A stretch of 64,000 nt of DNA, from NCBI RefSeq assembly GCF_002994005.1, contig NZ_POSN01000003.1, positions 220,446 through 284,445 of the forward strand, given 5' to 3'. Below, piece after piece: positions 18,040 through 26,522 of the stretch. How positions within the stretch are numbered: position 1 is the first letter of the stretch; every line of letters starts with the position of its first letter. The DNA comes from Apilactobacillus quenuiae. Lineage in GTDB: Bacteria; Bacillota; Bacilli; Lactobacillales; Lactobacillaceae. The position numbers were made by a program, and so were the translations under genes. The notes under the pieces were generated by a model that saw only the letters and a list, made by a program, of their open reading frames with translations, did no database searches and was not told where the DNA came from.

Positions 18040-18873
18040 TTATTTACGACGTGAACGCTTTGCTTTTCTTATTGCTTTTTGAACAGCATGTTTACGTTGC
18101 TTTTCAGCAAGTTGTTTTTCTTCACGTTCTTTTTGAATTTTCCAAGGATTTTGTAGAACTAAAGTTTGTCCAGCTTGGAACAAGTTTGTTACTACCCAAT
18201 AAATGGAAATCGCAGCCGGAATGTTTAATGCCATGAAGAAAATAATTAATGGCATTCCATAAGTCATTGACTTAGTCATTCCATTTTGTTCAGGTTGTGA
18301 CTTGGTTGCTAACCATGAACTAATAAAAGTAAATAGAGCAGCCAAAATTGGCATAATAAAGTAAGGATCCTTATGTCCTAATTGTAACCATAGAAAATGA
18401 CCAGACTTCAAAATATCAGTACGCCAAATTCCTTGGTATAAAGCCCATAAAATTGGTAGTTGAACAATCAAAGGTAAACATCCAGCAACCGGATTAACAC
18501 CTGCTTCTGCATATAGTTTTTGTTGTTCAGTACGCAATTTTTGCATTGTTTCAGTATCCTTAGAAGAATACTTTTTTTGTAATTTCTTTAACTCAGGTTG
18601 TATTTCTTGAGTTTTCTTCATACTCCTAGTTTGATAAATCATCAAAGGTAGGATAATGATTCTTACGATAATGGTGAAAATGATAATTCCCATTCCATAA
18701 TTATTACCAAAGAATTTTGACAACCAAATAATTGCTCTAGAGAAGTTTAGAACAATTACTCCATCCCATAATCCAGTACTGTGGGAAGTAATAGGTTTAT
18801 TACTACATGCACTTAAAAAGAATACTAGACCTAATATGGAAGCTAATGAAAAATATTTTTTGAATTTTTTCAT
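18040..18873 (-). CDS. yidC: Membrane protein insertase YidC (lipoprotein form)
   Basis: 277 residues. A lipoprotein signal with lipobox LSACSN (Cys near 23) is followed by the Oxa1/YidC core: GNNYGMGIIIFTIIVRIII, the charged cytoplasmic hairpin (residues about 80-125), GCLPLIVQLPILWALYQGI and later helices, then a basic C-terminal tail. It inserts membrane proteins with or without SecYEG. It starts 3 bases after the rnpA stop, the classic rnpA-yidC arrangement. Confidence 0.96.
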   Translation of the reverse strand: MKKFKKYFSLASILGLVFFLSACSNKPITSHSTGLWDGVIVLNFSRAIIWLSKFFGNNYGMGIIIFTIIVRIIILPLMIYQTRSMKKTQEIQPELKKLQKKYSSKDTETMQKLRTEQQKLYAEAGVNPVAGCLPLIVQLPILWALYQGIWRTDILKSGHFLWLQLGHKDPYFIMPILAALFTFISSWLATKSQPEQNGMTKSMTYGMPLIIFFMALNIPAAISIYWVVTNLFQAGQTLVLQNPWKIQKEREEKQLAEKQRKHAVQKAIRKAKRSRRK

Positions 18874-18876
18874 TTA

Positions 18877-19224
18877 TTATTCTCCCTCATCAAGTAATTT
18901 TGCTAACTTCAAAACATGAACTAGGTTTTGCTTAACTTCTTTCATTGAAAGACCATCGACACGTGGACGAGCAATGACTAAGAAATCAACATCTTGTTTT
19001 AAATCAGGCTTTAACTCTAGCAAAGTTTGTCTAACTCTTCTTTTTACCCAGTTTCTGTGTACAGCGTTACCGACCTTCTTACCCACAGAAATTCCAACAC
19101 GAAAATGTTTTTGATCTGGTTTGTCCATTTGATAGACAACAAACATGCGGTTAGCTACTGAATCATGTTTTTCAAAAACCTTTTGGAATTCTGCTTCTTT
19201 CTTTACACGATATGACTTACGCAT
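18877..19224 (-). CDS. rnpA: Ribonuclease P protein component
   Basis: 115 residues. The family motif [15 protein letters not shown] (about 62-77) and the N-terminal [17 protein letters not shown] are present. It binds the RNase P RNA to mature tRNA 5' ends. It lies between rpmH and yidC as in nearly all Firmicutes, with a hairpin between rpmH and rnpA that probably sets their expression ratio. Confidence 0.96.
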   Translation of the reverse strand: MRKSYRVKKEAEFQKVFEKHDSVANRMFVVYQMDKPDQKHFRVGISVGKKVGNAVHRNWVKRRVRQTLLELKPDLKQDVDFLVIARPRVDGLSMKEVKQNLVHVLKLAKLLDEGE

Positions 19225-19257
19225 AATCCATCTCCGTTAATTTTCTATCAATATAAT

Positions 19258-19292
19258 GAAAAAGACCACTGATTAAGTGGTCAGTGGTCTTT
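19258..19292 (-). terminator. Terminator/attenuator between rpmH and rnpA
   Basis: AGACCACTGA and TCAGTGGTCT form a stem followed leftward by five U's. An alternative inner pairing GACCACT/AGTGGTC exists, so two folds compete. It explains higher rpmH than rnpA output. Confidence 0.75.
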
Positions 19293-19298
19293 AGTATA

Positions 19299-19433
19299 CT
19301 AGACAGTTAATGACTTTCTGCCTTTTCTACGGCGATTAGCTAAAATTTTACGACCGTTGTTTGTACCCATACGTTTACGGAAACCGTGTACGCGAGCATG
19401 CTTACGTCTCTTTGGTTGGTAAGTTCTTTTCAT
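19299..19433 (-). CDS. rpmH: 50S ribosomal protein L34
   Basis: 44 residues. It begins [20 protein letters not shown] and ends [11 protein letters not shown], a complete and typical L34. The start codon at 19431-19433 follows AAGGAGGG. It heads the leftward rpmH-rnpA-yidC unit and marks the left edge of oriC. Confidence 0.98.
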   Translation of the reverse strand: MKRTYQPKRRKHARVHGFRKRMGTNNGRKILANRRRKGRKSLTV

Positions 19434-19539
19434 TACTAACCCTCCTTATTTATTTAAATATTTCTTTTCTATGCTAAATACATTTCTTAAACATAATACC
19501 ATAAAAAATAAAATCATGAAACATATATTTAAAAATAGG

Positions 19540-19870
19540 GTGGTTATTGAAAACACAATGTTATCCACATTTTAATTTGTTTCATGCATATTTTTGTGAA
19601 TTAATCTGTGGATTTAAAAATATTAATTCACAGGGTTATCAACATCTTATCCACATAATCACAGGGTGTGTATATAGTTATCCACAAGTAGTGCATAACT
19701 ATCTAAAATCATTATTAAAACAATGATTCAACAGAATTATTTATTCACATTTGGCTGTTAATAACTCAAAAATATTATTATTTTATAAAGTTATCTACAC
19801 CCTGTGGAAAACTTTATGCACACCCTGTGGAACATTTTATATTAATAATAATTACCTGTGGAAAACTTCT
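19540..19870. other. oriC: Origin of replication, main DnaA-box cluster (oriC upstream part)
   Basis: Perfect DnaA boxes TTATCCACA at 19561, 19647 and 19678. One-mismatch boxes are TTATCAACA at 19636, TTATTCACA at 19741, TTATCTACA at 19791 and TTATGCACA at 19814. Degenerate reverse boxes (TGTGGAAAA, TGTGGAACA, TGTGGATTT) lie at 19607, 19803, 19826 and 19857. An AT-rich stretch at about 19755-19790 is a possible unwinding element. The position between rpmH and dnaA is canonical for Firmicutes. Confidence 0.93.
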
Positions 19871-19879
19871 TTTTATAAT
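19852..19879 (+). promoter_or_regulatory. dnaA promoter
   Basis: TATAAT at 19874-19879 is a strong -10. The -35 (TTACCT, 19852-19857, 16-base spacer) is poor and adjoins a reverse DnaA-box-like TGTGGAAAA, which fits autorepression by DnaA. Confidence 0.55.
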
Positions 19880-19920
19880 GGTAAAATTATTTAAGAAATT
19901 TGCGTGGGAGGAAATAGTTC

Positions 19921-21258
19921 ATGAATAAAGACTCATTATGGGAAAAAATCCGTGATGCTTTTGAAGATAATGTCTCAACTACGACTTATTCAACATGGAT
20001 AGAAACGGTGAAACCGGTTAGTCTGGAAGGCAATCAGCTAACCTTAGAACTCCCCTCCCCTCTTCATCGAGACTATTGGAAAGATAAATTATCCGACCAA
20101 TTAGTTGAATATGCTTATAAAATAACAAAAAAAGATATTATTCCTAACTTTGTTCTAGAAGACGAAATAAGGAATGAAAAAAAAGATAGTTTTGATCCAA
20201 TTGATGAAGATACAAAAAGTAGTAACCTAATGAAAAATACTCATTTAAATACAAACTACACATTTGAATCATTTGTCATTGGTAAAGGTAACCAAATGGC
20301 GCATGCTGCGGCATTGGTTGTATCAGAAGACCCTGGTAAAATGTATAATCCCCTACTATTGTATGGAGGTGTTGGATTAGGTAAAACGCATTTAATGCAT
20401 GCAATTGGTAATAAAATTATCAAAGATAATCCTGATGCCAATATTAAATACATTACTAGTGAATCTTTTACAAACGATTTTATAAACGCTATTCAAAATC
20501 ATAAAACAGAAAGTTTTCGACAAGAATATCGGAATGTCGACGTTTTACTTGTGGACGACATTCAATTTTTTGCGGATAAAGATGGTACACAAGAAGAATT
20601 TTTCCACACTTTCAATGATTTATATGAAAATCGTAAACAAATTGTATTAACTTCTGATCGTTTACCAAATGAGATATCAAAGCTACAAGATCGTTTAGTT
20701 TCAAGGTTTGCATGGGGCTTATCAGTTGATATCACTCCACCCGACTTAGAAACTAGAATTGCTATTTTAAAAACAAAAGCTGAAGCTGATAAGATTGATG
20801 TACCTACTGATACATTGAATTATATAGCTGGACAAATTGATTCAAATGTCCGTGAATTAGAGGGAGCTTTATCAAGAGTTCAAGCATTTGCTAAATTTAA
20901 AAATGTTAAAATAACAACTGATTTAGTGTCAGAAGCATTAAAGGGACTCAATAAGGGTCAAAATACAATCGAAGTAAATATTGATAAAATAATCCAAACA
21001 GTTTCTTTATACTTTAATGTATCTATTGATGATATAAAGGGTAAAAAAAGAATTCAAAAGATTGTAATTCCAAGGCAAATTGCTATGTATTTAGCAAGAA
21101 TAATGACTAATAATTCATTACCTAAAATTGGAGTAGCTTTTGGAGGAAAAGATCATACCACAGTAATTCATGCATATGATAAAATATCAGAATCATTAAA
21201 AGATAACGTCAATTTACAAAATAAAGTTGATGAATTAAAAGAAGAACTAAAAAGGTAA
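19921..21258 (+). CDS. dnaA: Chromosomal replication initiator protein DnaA
   Basis: 445 residues. Domain I covers about 1-80 and a short linker (domain II) about 81-110. The AAA+ domain III has Walker A GGVGLGKTHLMH (149-160) and Walker B VLLVDDIQF. Domain IV carries the DNA-binding signature GGKDHTTVIHAYDKI. It opens oriC and controls its own transcription. GGGAGGAAA precedes the ATG. Like dnaN it runs rightward from the origin, while rpmH and its neighbours run leftward, so leading-strand orientation switches here. Confidence 0.98.
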   Translation: MNKDSLWEKIRDAFEDNVSTTTYSTWIETVKPVSLEGNQLTLELPSPLHRDYWKDKLSDQLVEYAYKITKKDIIPNFVLEDEIRNEKKDSFDPIDEDTKSSNLMKNTHLNTNYTFESFVIGKGNQMAHAAALVVSEDPGKMYNPLLLYGGVGLGKTHLMHAIGNKIIKDNPDANIKYITSESFTNDFINAIQNHKTESFRQEYRNVDVLLVDDIQFFADKDGTQEEFFHTFNDLYENRKQIVLTSDRLPNEISKLQDRLVSRFAWGLSVDITPPDLETRIAILKTKAEADKIDVPTDTLNYIAGQIDSNVRELEGALSRVQAFAKFKNVKITTDLVSEALKGLNKGQNTIEVNIDKIIQTVSLYFNVSIDDIKGKKRIQKIVIPRQIAMYLARIMTNNSLPKIGVAFGGKDHTTVIHAYDKISESLKDNVNLQNKVDELKEELKR

Positions 21259-21286
21259 TTTTATCGTTTGTGGAAAAAAGGCAAAG

Positions 21287-21358
21287 TTATCCACAGGTTA
21301 TCCACAGGATGAAAGTTAATGATATCAAGTGATTAGCTTAGTTATACACATATCCACA
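21287..21358. other. DnaA-box cluster between dnaA and dnaN (second part of oriC)
   Basis: Two perfect TTATCCACA boxes at 21287 and 21298, spaced 11 bases start to start and so on the same helix face. TTATACACA lies at 21342 and ATATCCACA at 21350. Together with the upstream cluster this makes a bipartite origin. Confidence 0.88.
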
Positions 21359-21420
21359 GGCCCTACTACTACTGTATTTACTATATATTAATTATTATTA
21401 ATAACAGGGGGAAATTAAAA

Positions 21421-22557
21421 ATGAAATTTTCAATTAAAAGAACATCATTTATTCAAGAAATTAATACTGTATCAAGAGCAATATCATCTAAAACAACCAT
21501 TCCTATTCTTACTGGTTTAAAATTAACAGTAACTGATAATGAAATTATTCTTACAGGTAGTGATGCTGATGTTTCTATTGAAACTCAAATTAAAGCTAGT
21601 GATGGAGATAATGAATTAGATATCAGTGAAACCGGTAGTATTGTATTACCAGCAAGATTCTTTAGTGGAATTGTTAAAAAACTTCCTAATGATAAAATGA
21701 CCTTATCAGTAAGCAATGGTTTTCAAACTGAAATTACTTCAGGATCATCATCATTTACTATTAATGGTTTAGATGCTAATGACTATCCACACCTACCAGA
21801 AATTGATAATGAAAATGAAATCTCATTATCTGGTAATGTATTTAAAGAAATTATCAATCAAACCGTTATTGCAGTTTCAAAACAAGAAAGCCGCCCTATT
21901 CTTACAGGTGTGCATTTCGTATTAAAAGATCAAATGTTATTTGCGGTTGCAACTGATTCACATCGTCTAAGTCAACGTAAAGTTGCCTTACCAGATAATA
22001 ATGGTGAATATGATGTAATTATTCCAGGAAGTAGTTTGTCAGAATTATCAAAAATGATTGCTGATGATAATGAAGATGTGAAAATGAAGATTTCAGAAAA
22101 CCAAGTATTATTCACAATTGGAAATACTTACTTCTATTCACGTTTATTAGAAGGTGCCTACCCTGATACTTCACGTTTGATTCCTAAAGAATCAGAAACA
22201 AATGTTCAATTTGATGCACGTGAATTATTAGGTTCAATTGAAAGAGCTTCATTACTTTCACATGAATCAAGAAATAACGTTGTTAAACTAACAATTAATG
22301 CTAATGATAAAAAAGTTACTATTTCAGGTAACTCACCTGATGTTGGTAATGTTGAAGAAGAAATTGATACTAAAGAAGTTAGCGGCGAAGATTTAGAAAT
22401 TTCATTTAATCCTGATTATATGAAAGATGCCCTTCGTGCATTCGGTCAAACGATGATCAATGTTTCATTTACATCACCACTAAGACCTTTCACATTAGTT
22501 CCTTCAGAAGACCAAGAAAATTTTGTTGAACTAATTACACCAGTTCGTACATTTTAA
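21421..22557 (+). CDS. dnaN: DNA polymerase III beta sliding clamp
   Basis: 378 residues, the full length of a three-domain processivity clamp. Markers are the N-terminal KFSIKRTSFIQEINTVSRAI, the central ATDSHRLSQRKV and the C-terminal LRPFTLVPSEDQENFVELITPVR. It follows dnaA after 162 bases that hold DnaA boxes. In most Firmicutes yaaA and recF come next; here a terminator and 36 kb of other genes intervene. Confidence 0.98.
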   Translation: MKFSIKRTSFIQEINTVSRAISSKTTIPILTGLKLTVTDNEIILTGSDADVSIETQIKASDGDNELDISETGSIVLPARFFSGIVKKLPNDKMTLSVSNGFQTEITSGSSSFTINGLDANDYPHLPEIDNENEISLSGNVFKEIINQTVIAVSKQESRPILTGVHFVLKDQMLFAVATDSHRLSQRKVALPDNNGEYDVIIPGSSLSELSKMIADDNEDVKMKISENQVLFTIGNTYFYSRLLEGAYPDTSRLIPKESETNVQFDARELLGSIERASLLSHESRNNVVKLTINANDKKVTISGNSPDVGNVEEEIDTKEVSGEDLEISFNPDYMKDALRAFGQTMINVSFTSPLRPFTLVPSEDQENFVELITPVRTF

Positions 22558-22570
22558 GATAAGAAAAATA

Positions 22571-22606
22571 AAAAGAGCACTGATTAAAAATATCAGTGCT
22601 CTTTTT
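22571..22606 (+). terminator. Intrinsic terminator after dnaN
   Basis: AAGAGCACTGAT and ATCAGTGCTCTT stem followed by five T's ends the dnaA-dnaN unit. Confidence 0.9.
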
Positions 22607-22658
22607 GTGTCTTTAAATTACAGTTCAAAAATTAAGTTTTAAGACATGTTAATAAAAT

Positions 22659-22728
22659 TGTGGATAATTATACTAAATAGTATTTTAAATTTATTAAATC
22701 ATGAATAATTTGAATTATATGTGGATAA
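22659..22728 (-). other. Pair of reverse-oriented perfect DnaA boxes downstream of dnaN
   Basis: TGTGGATAA occurs at 22659-22667 and 22720-22728, each the exact complement of TTATCCACA. They lie in the gap between the dnaN and gap terminators. They could titrate DnaA or extend the origin. Confidence 0.7.
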
Positions 22729-22753
22729 ATTAGTACAATTAAAAGTTATGTAA

Positions 22754-22788
22754 TAAAAAAAGCCCTTGGAAGATATCCAAGAACCCTT
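22754..22788 (-). terminator. Intrinsic terminator after gap
   Basis: Leftward, TCTTGGA pairs with TTCCAAG in an imperfect stem extended by AAGGG/CCCTT-like flanks and followed by seven U's. Confidence 0.75.
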
Positions 22789-22797
22789 CAATTAATT

Positions 22798-23805
22798 TTA
22801 TAGTTGTGAGAACTTCAATAAAGTACGAACCATGTTGCAAGTGAAGCCCCATTCGTTATCGTACCAGTTCCAAACTTTAACTAATTGGTCATCACCAACA
22901 GTTGAAACATTAGTTTGAGTTGCATCAAATACTGATCCGTGAGTATCACCAATGATATCACTTGATACAATTGGTTCATCATTGTAACCGAATGTTTCGT
23001 CCGCATGACTCTTCATCTTTTCATTGATTTCGTCTGCAGTAACATTCTTCTTGTCAACGATGGCAGTCAATTCAGTTAATGAACCATCAATAATACCAAC
23101 ACGTTGTGCAACACCATCTAATTTACCATTTAATTCAGGAACAACTAAACCAATTGCTTTAGCAGCACCAGTTGAGTGAGGAATAGTGTTTACTGAAGCA
23201 GTACGGTTGTTTCTGAACTTCTTCCCACGAGGGCCATCTAAGATAGCTTGAGTAGAAGTGAAGGCATGGATAGTAGTCATTGAACCAACTTTAATTCCAA
23301 AGTCCTTGTTTAAGAAGTATGCAGTAGCTGCGATACTTCCAGTTGTACATGAACCAGCTGAAACGATTTGATCATCTGAATTCAATGTATCCAAGTTAAC
23401 ACCAGGAACAACTGTCTTCATATCACCAGCAGGAGCTGAGATTAGAACACGTTTTGCACCAGCGTCTAAGTGAGCTTGTGCCTTTTCTTTTGATGTGTAG
23501 AAACCTGTACATTCTAGTACGAAGTCAACACCATCATTCTTAACCCATGGTAGGTTAGCAGCATCTTTTTCAGCATAAACTGGGATTTCATGGCCATCAA
23601 CCACAATTCCAGTATCTGTTGATGAAACTTCACCTGGGAACTTGCCATGTGTTGAATCATATTTTAATAGATAAGCTAGCATTGAAGGAGTTGTTAAATC
23701 ATTAATAGCTGCTACTTCGATACCATCAGATTTTAATTCATGAATTCTTTTGAATGCTAAACGACCAATACGACCAAAACCGTTAATACCAATTTTTACT
23801 GTCAT
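22798..23805 (-). CDS. gap: Glyceraldehyde-3-phosphate dehydrogenase
   Basis: 335 residues, the NAD-dependent glycolytic enzyme, a cytoplasmic tetramer. It has the N-terminal Rossmann motif [15 protein letters not shown], the catalytic Cys in SAGSCTTGS, the catalytic His in HAFTSTQ, and the C-terminal NWYDNEWGF. It stands alone, without cggR, pgk, tpi or eno, as seen in heterofermentative lactic acid bacteria. TTGGAGGT precedes the ATG. A 14-base palindrome TATCTTACAAGATA at 23841 sits at its promoter. Confidence 0.98.
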   Translation of the reverse strand: MTVKIGINGFGRIGRLAFKRIHELKSDGIEVAAINDLTTPSMLAYLLKYDSTHGKFPGEVSSTDTGIVVDGHEIPVYAEKDAANLPWVKNDGVDFVLECTGFYTSKEKAQAHLDAGAKRVLISAPAGDMKTVVPGVNLDTLNSDDQIVSAGSCTTGSIAATAYFLNKDFGIKVGSMTTIHAFTSTQAILDGPRGKKFRNNRTASVNTIPHSTGAAKAIGLVVPELNGKLDGVAQRVGIIDGSLTELTAIVDKKNVTADEINEKMKSHADETFGYNDEPIVSSDIIGDTHGSVFDATQTNVSTVGDDQLVKVWNWYDNEWGFTCNMVRTLLKFSQL

Positions 23806-23840
23806 ACTTGTACCTCCAAATTCATTTAATGTTTTATTTA

Positions 23841-23854
23841 TATCTTACAAGATA
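23841..23854. promoter_or_regulatory. Palindrome upstream of gap (possible operator)
   Basis: TATCTT-AC-AAGATA is a 6+2+6 inverted repeat 36 bases before the gap start codon, overlapping an AT-rich region that should contain the promoter. No matching regulator is identified. Confidence 0.4.
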
Positions 23855-23880
23855 CAAATTACCACGCTTTTAGATTAATG

Positions 23881-24102
23881 TCATGTATTATGCTTGTGAA
23901 AATTAGTTTTATTTTTTATAAGTAATTTTTTAACATTTTCAAAAAATATAATGTCTATGGTAATAATTATTGATGAGACAATTAAAGATAATATTATGGT
24001 AAATATATTATTTAAATTTAACATTTTAATGAAGTATAAAACTATTTTTAATAAGATTATACCTATCAAAAAATATAAAGCTGATTGTAACAATGATTTC
24101 AT
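23881..24102 (-). CDS. Small membrane protein, 73 residues
   Basis: It begins MKSLLQSALYFLIGIILLKI at 24102 after a strong GGAGG 5 bases upstream. Two or three hydrophobic segments (about 5-27, 34-55) and a basic tail suggest a membrane peptide. No family is recognised. It lies between gap and a muramidase gene and is transcribed away from the latter. Confidence 0.5.
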   Translation of the reverse strand: MKSLLQSALYFLIGIILLKIVLYFIKMLNLNNIFTIILSLIVSSIIITIDIIFFENVKKLLIKNKTNFHKHNT

Positions 24103-24135
24103 AAAGTCCTCCAAATGTAATTACTTTGTGATAAT

Positions 24136-24164
24136 TTGATTTTAAAATGTAATTTAACTATATC
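24136..24164 (+). promoter_or_regulatory. Promoter of GH25 muramidase gene 1
   Basis: TTGATT (24136-24141), 17-base spacer, TATATC (24159-24164). The transcript would begin just before the hairpin at 24181. Confidence 0.5.
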
Positions 24165-24180
24165 ACTAATGAAACATTAA

Positions 24181-24209
24181 CCATCTACAATATAAATTGT
24201 AGATGGAGG
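24181..24209 (+). promoter_or_regulatory. Hairpin overlapping the ribosome-binding site of muramidase 1
   Basis: CCATCTACAAT-ATAA-ATTGTAGATGG is a perfect 11-bp inverted repeat whose 3' end includes the first two G's of the GGAGG at 24205-24209. In RNA it would limit ribosome access; in DNA it could be an operator. Confidence 0.65.
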
Positions 24210-24218
24210 ATATTTATT

Positions 24219-25400
24219 TTGAAAAATTTTAAATTGAAATATTTATTTATGAGTATCATTGCGTTATTTATATCGTTTGTATACATAAATATAACTAACG
24301 TAAATGCCAATCAAAGAAATGTTTATGATTTATCTGAATGGCAGAGTAATTTTACGGATTCACAAGTTAAAAATTTAAAGAATGAAGTGCCCTTTGTAAT
24401 TTTAAGAGTTCAATATGGGAGTGCTTATTATGATCGAACTTTTCAGCATAACCGGAAGTTATTAGACAAATACAAAGTTCCATATGGAGTATATTCATTC
24501 AGTCAATACGAAAGTGTTAATGATGCAAAAAATGAAGCGAGAGTTCTTTATAATCGAGCACCAAATGCTAGATTTTATGTCAATGATTATGAAGATCAAA
24601 CTGTTAAATCTGGTGATACTAACGCTGCCACTTTAGCTTGGGTAAATGAACTTAGACCACTAGCTAAAAATAAAAAGATATTGTTCTATTCATATCAAAG
24701 TTTTATGCTGCAGTATGCGGCCAATGCTATCAGTTCTTATGATGGTTATTGGTTAGCAGCATATCAATCAAATGAACCAGCACGTGAACATGTTTTATGG
24801 CAATATACTGATCATTTTTACTCACCAGCATTAGGTAAATATATTGATTCGAGTTTGTTAACATCTAAAAAGAGTAATTGGTTCATTGGTAATCAAAAGC
24901 CAGTAGCTAATACTAAGTATTATCGTGATAGTGGACAATTTACTACTAAGAGCAAGTTCAATGAGAATTTTTATGATCATGTATCAGCAGATAACAAATA
25001 TGCTCATAATTATAAATTAAAAAATCATGGCTCAGGTTATCTTGCTAAAACGGTTAATGTTGATTGTAAAGCAGTCGTTAATGGTAAAACATTTTATCGT
25101 TGTTACTACAAAGGAAAATTATTAGGTTGGATTAGTAGTGATGCTTTAGGACCACATATTAATTATGGAAAAGCTAACGAGTATAAAACAGTTAAGCACA
25201 ATCCAGTTAATAATTTCTACAATCATGTAACTAATAGTCATTTCAATAATATTAAGATGACTTATCATGGTCATAAATATGCTAATAAGAAGTTAAAAAT
25301 TACTGCTAAGGCTAAAAAAGATGGTTGGCATAGTTATTATTATAAATGTTATTACGAAGGTAAATACTTAGGATGGATTTATCAAGGTGCATTTAAATAA
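24219..25400 (+). CDS. Secreted GH25 muramidase (lysozyme) with SH3/GW-like repeats, paralog 1
   Basis: 393 residues from a TTG start 9 bases after GGAGG. The signal peptide ends near VNANQ (about 31). The GH25 barrel covers about 34-225, with Asp37 in VYDLSEWQ and the catalytic pair Asp123/Glu125 in YVNDYEDQT. Two C-terminal SH3/GW-like repeats of about 75 residues follow (YYKGKLLGWISSDAL, YYEGKYLGWIYQGAF) and should bind the wall. It cuts the MurNAc-GlcNAc bond. Paralogs lie at 49357 and 51389. A terminator follows at 25403-25436. Confidence 0.94.
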   Translation: MKNFKLKYLFMSIIALFISFVYINITNVNANQRNVYDLSEWQSNFTDSQVKNLKNEVPFVILRVQYGSAYYDRTFQHNRKLLDKYKVPYGVYSFSQYESVNDAKNEARVLYNRAPNARFYVNDYEDQTVKSGDTNAATLAWVNELRPLAKNKKILFYSYQSFMLQYAANAISSYDGYWLAAYQSNEPAREHVLWQYTDHFYSPALGKYIDSSLLTSKKSNWFIGNQKPVANTKYYRDSGQFTTKSKFNENFYDHVSADNKYAHNYKLKNHGSGYLAKTVNVDCKAVVNGKTFYRCYYKGKLLGWISSDALGPHINYGKANEYKTVKHNPVNNFYNHVTNSHFNNIKMTYHGHKYANKKLKITAKAKKDGWHSYYYKCYYEGKYLGWIYQGAFK

Positions 25401-25402
25401 AT

Positions 25403-25436
25403 AAAAAACAGACACGTTCTAATGTGTCTGTTTTTT
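25403..25436 (+). terminator. Terminator after muramidase 1
   Basis: AAAAACAGACAC and GTGTCTGTTTTTT form a strong stem; the reverse direction can serve the leftward small peptide gene. Confidence 0.85.
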
Positions 25437-25458
25437 ATAGGTTAATTTTCATTTATAA

Positions 25459-25647
25459 TTATTCTTGAACGTATTTTAATCCGTCCCAAAATTTTTGCCA
25501 AAATCCTTCATCAGTATCATTTATTTTGTGATGTTTGCGTGCAGCATATACATTAATATTAGAATTGCTTACTGCATTAAAGGATACATAACTAAATGAT
25601 AATGTCATTGTAATGATTGCTAAAGTACTTATTAATTTTTTCAACAT
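25459..25647 (-). CDS. Small secreted peptide (62 residues), divergent from a membrane-bound XRE regulator
   Basis: It starts at 25647 with TTGGAGTG upstream; a longer frame to 25857 overlaps the divergent gene and is rejected. A clear signal peptide (MLKKLISTLAIITMTLSF...) with likely cleavage at VYA-ARK leaves about 27 residues. The mature part has a basic head (RKHHK) and an aromatic amphipathic tail EGFWQKFWDGLKYVQE. No family is recognised. It could be a pheromone, a membrane-active toxin or a cell-envelope signal. Only 40 bases separate its start from that of the regulator, so both promoters overlap. Confidence 0.65.
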   Translation of the reverse strand: MLKKLISTLAIITMTLSFSYVSFNAVSNSNINVYAARKHHKINDTDEGFWQKFWDGLKYVQE

Positions 25648-25687
25648 AATCACACTCCAATTTATTTTTATAGAGAAGGTAATAATT

Positions 25688-26275
25688 ATGGAAATATCTA
25701 TTAAACTAAAAAAGGCTAGGAAAGATAAAAAATTAACCCAAGAGTATGTAGCTAGCCAAATCAATGTTTCTAGAAAAACTATTTCAAGTTGGGAGAATGG
25801 TCGTGGAAAGCCCAATTCTTCATATTTGAAACAATTAAATTCCATATATGATACCAACTTACAACTTCATTATACACAAAATAAAAACAATAAAAACAAT
25901 AAAAACAATAAAACTAAGAAAAGATATTTTAATATCATGTATTTTATTAATTTAATATTGTTTTCTTTATGTTTAATTAATATTTTTACAGATTTACTAA
26001 CTGGAATAGTATTTTTTCTACTACTTTTTGATTCTTTTTTATTTATAAACTATAGAGAAAAAATATATTTCAAATTAAGTAATAAAAGAAAATACATTTT
26101 CATATTTGGATTATTATCAATAACATTGTTTGGTATAATCATGAATAATTTACAATTTAAATATAACTTTTCAAGTATTGTAGAAGATATACCGTTCTTT
26201 ATAGGAGCCATTATCCACTCTTTGATATTAACCTTTAGTTTCTTAATCATAGCTAACTATAGAAACTTGAAATAG
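25688..26275 (+). CDS. XRE-family regulator with C-terminal membrane domain
   Basis: 195 residues from the ATG at 25688 (AGAAGGTAA upstream). The HTH is at about 1-55 (LTQEYVASQINVSRKTISSWENG). A Lys/Asn linker follows, encoded by a 9-base tandem repeat (about 25881-25912). Four or five membrane helices come last. A DNA-binding head anchored in the membrane suggests it senses an envelope event or an external peptide. The divergent secreted peptide gene is the obvious candidate target. In-frame repeat number could vary linker length. Confidence 0.85.
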   Translation: MEISIKLKKARKDKKLTQEYVASQINVSRKTISSWENGRGKPNSSYLKQLNSIYDTNLQLHYTQNKNNKNNKNNKTKKRYFNIMYFINLILFSLCLINIFTDLLTGIVFFLLLFDSFLFINYREKIYFKLSNKRKYIFIFGLLSITLFGIIMNNLQFKYNFSSIVEDIPFFIGAIIHSLILTFSFLIIANYRNLK

Positions 26276-26472
26276 TATTGGATATTCTTTAAATTTTTTG
26301 TCTATAGACATTAATGGACATTGATATAACAGCATTTTACTATTATTTTATTTTTGCTAATGTAACCCTTATCTTTGTCTATTTTTAATTAGTAGCTTGA
26401 GTATTTTTGAAATATTTTATATGTTTAAATTGTTGATAAATTAGTTATCAACAGATCGATTATAGATATGTG

Positions 26473-26508
26473 AAAAAACAAGGAGCATTTTATGCTCCTT
26501 GTTTTTTA
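26473..26508 (-). terminator. Terminator after GNAT acetyltransferase gene
   Basis: AACAAGGAGCAT and ATGCTCCTTGTT stem followed by T's in both directions. Confidence 0.85.
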
Positions 26509-26522
26509 TTTGTAAACTTATA

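Noticed and set aside
26440-26460. DnaA box TTATCAACA near 26444 as part of an origin
   Set aside because: Single one-mismatch site far from the cluster; expected by chance in AT-rich DNA.
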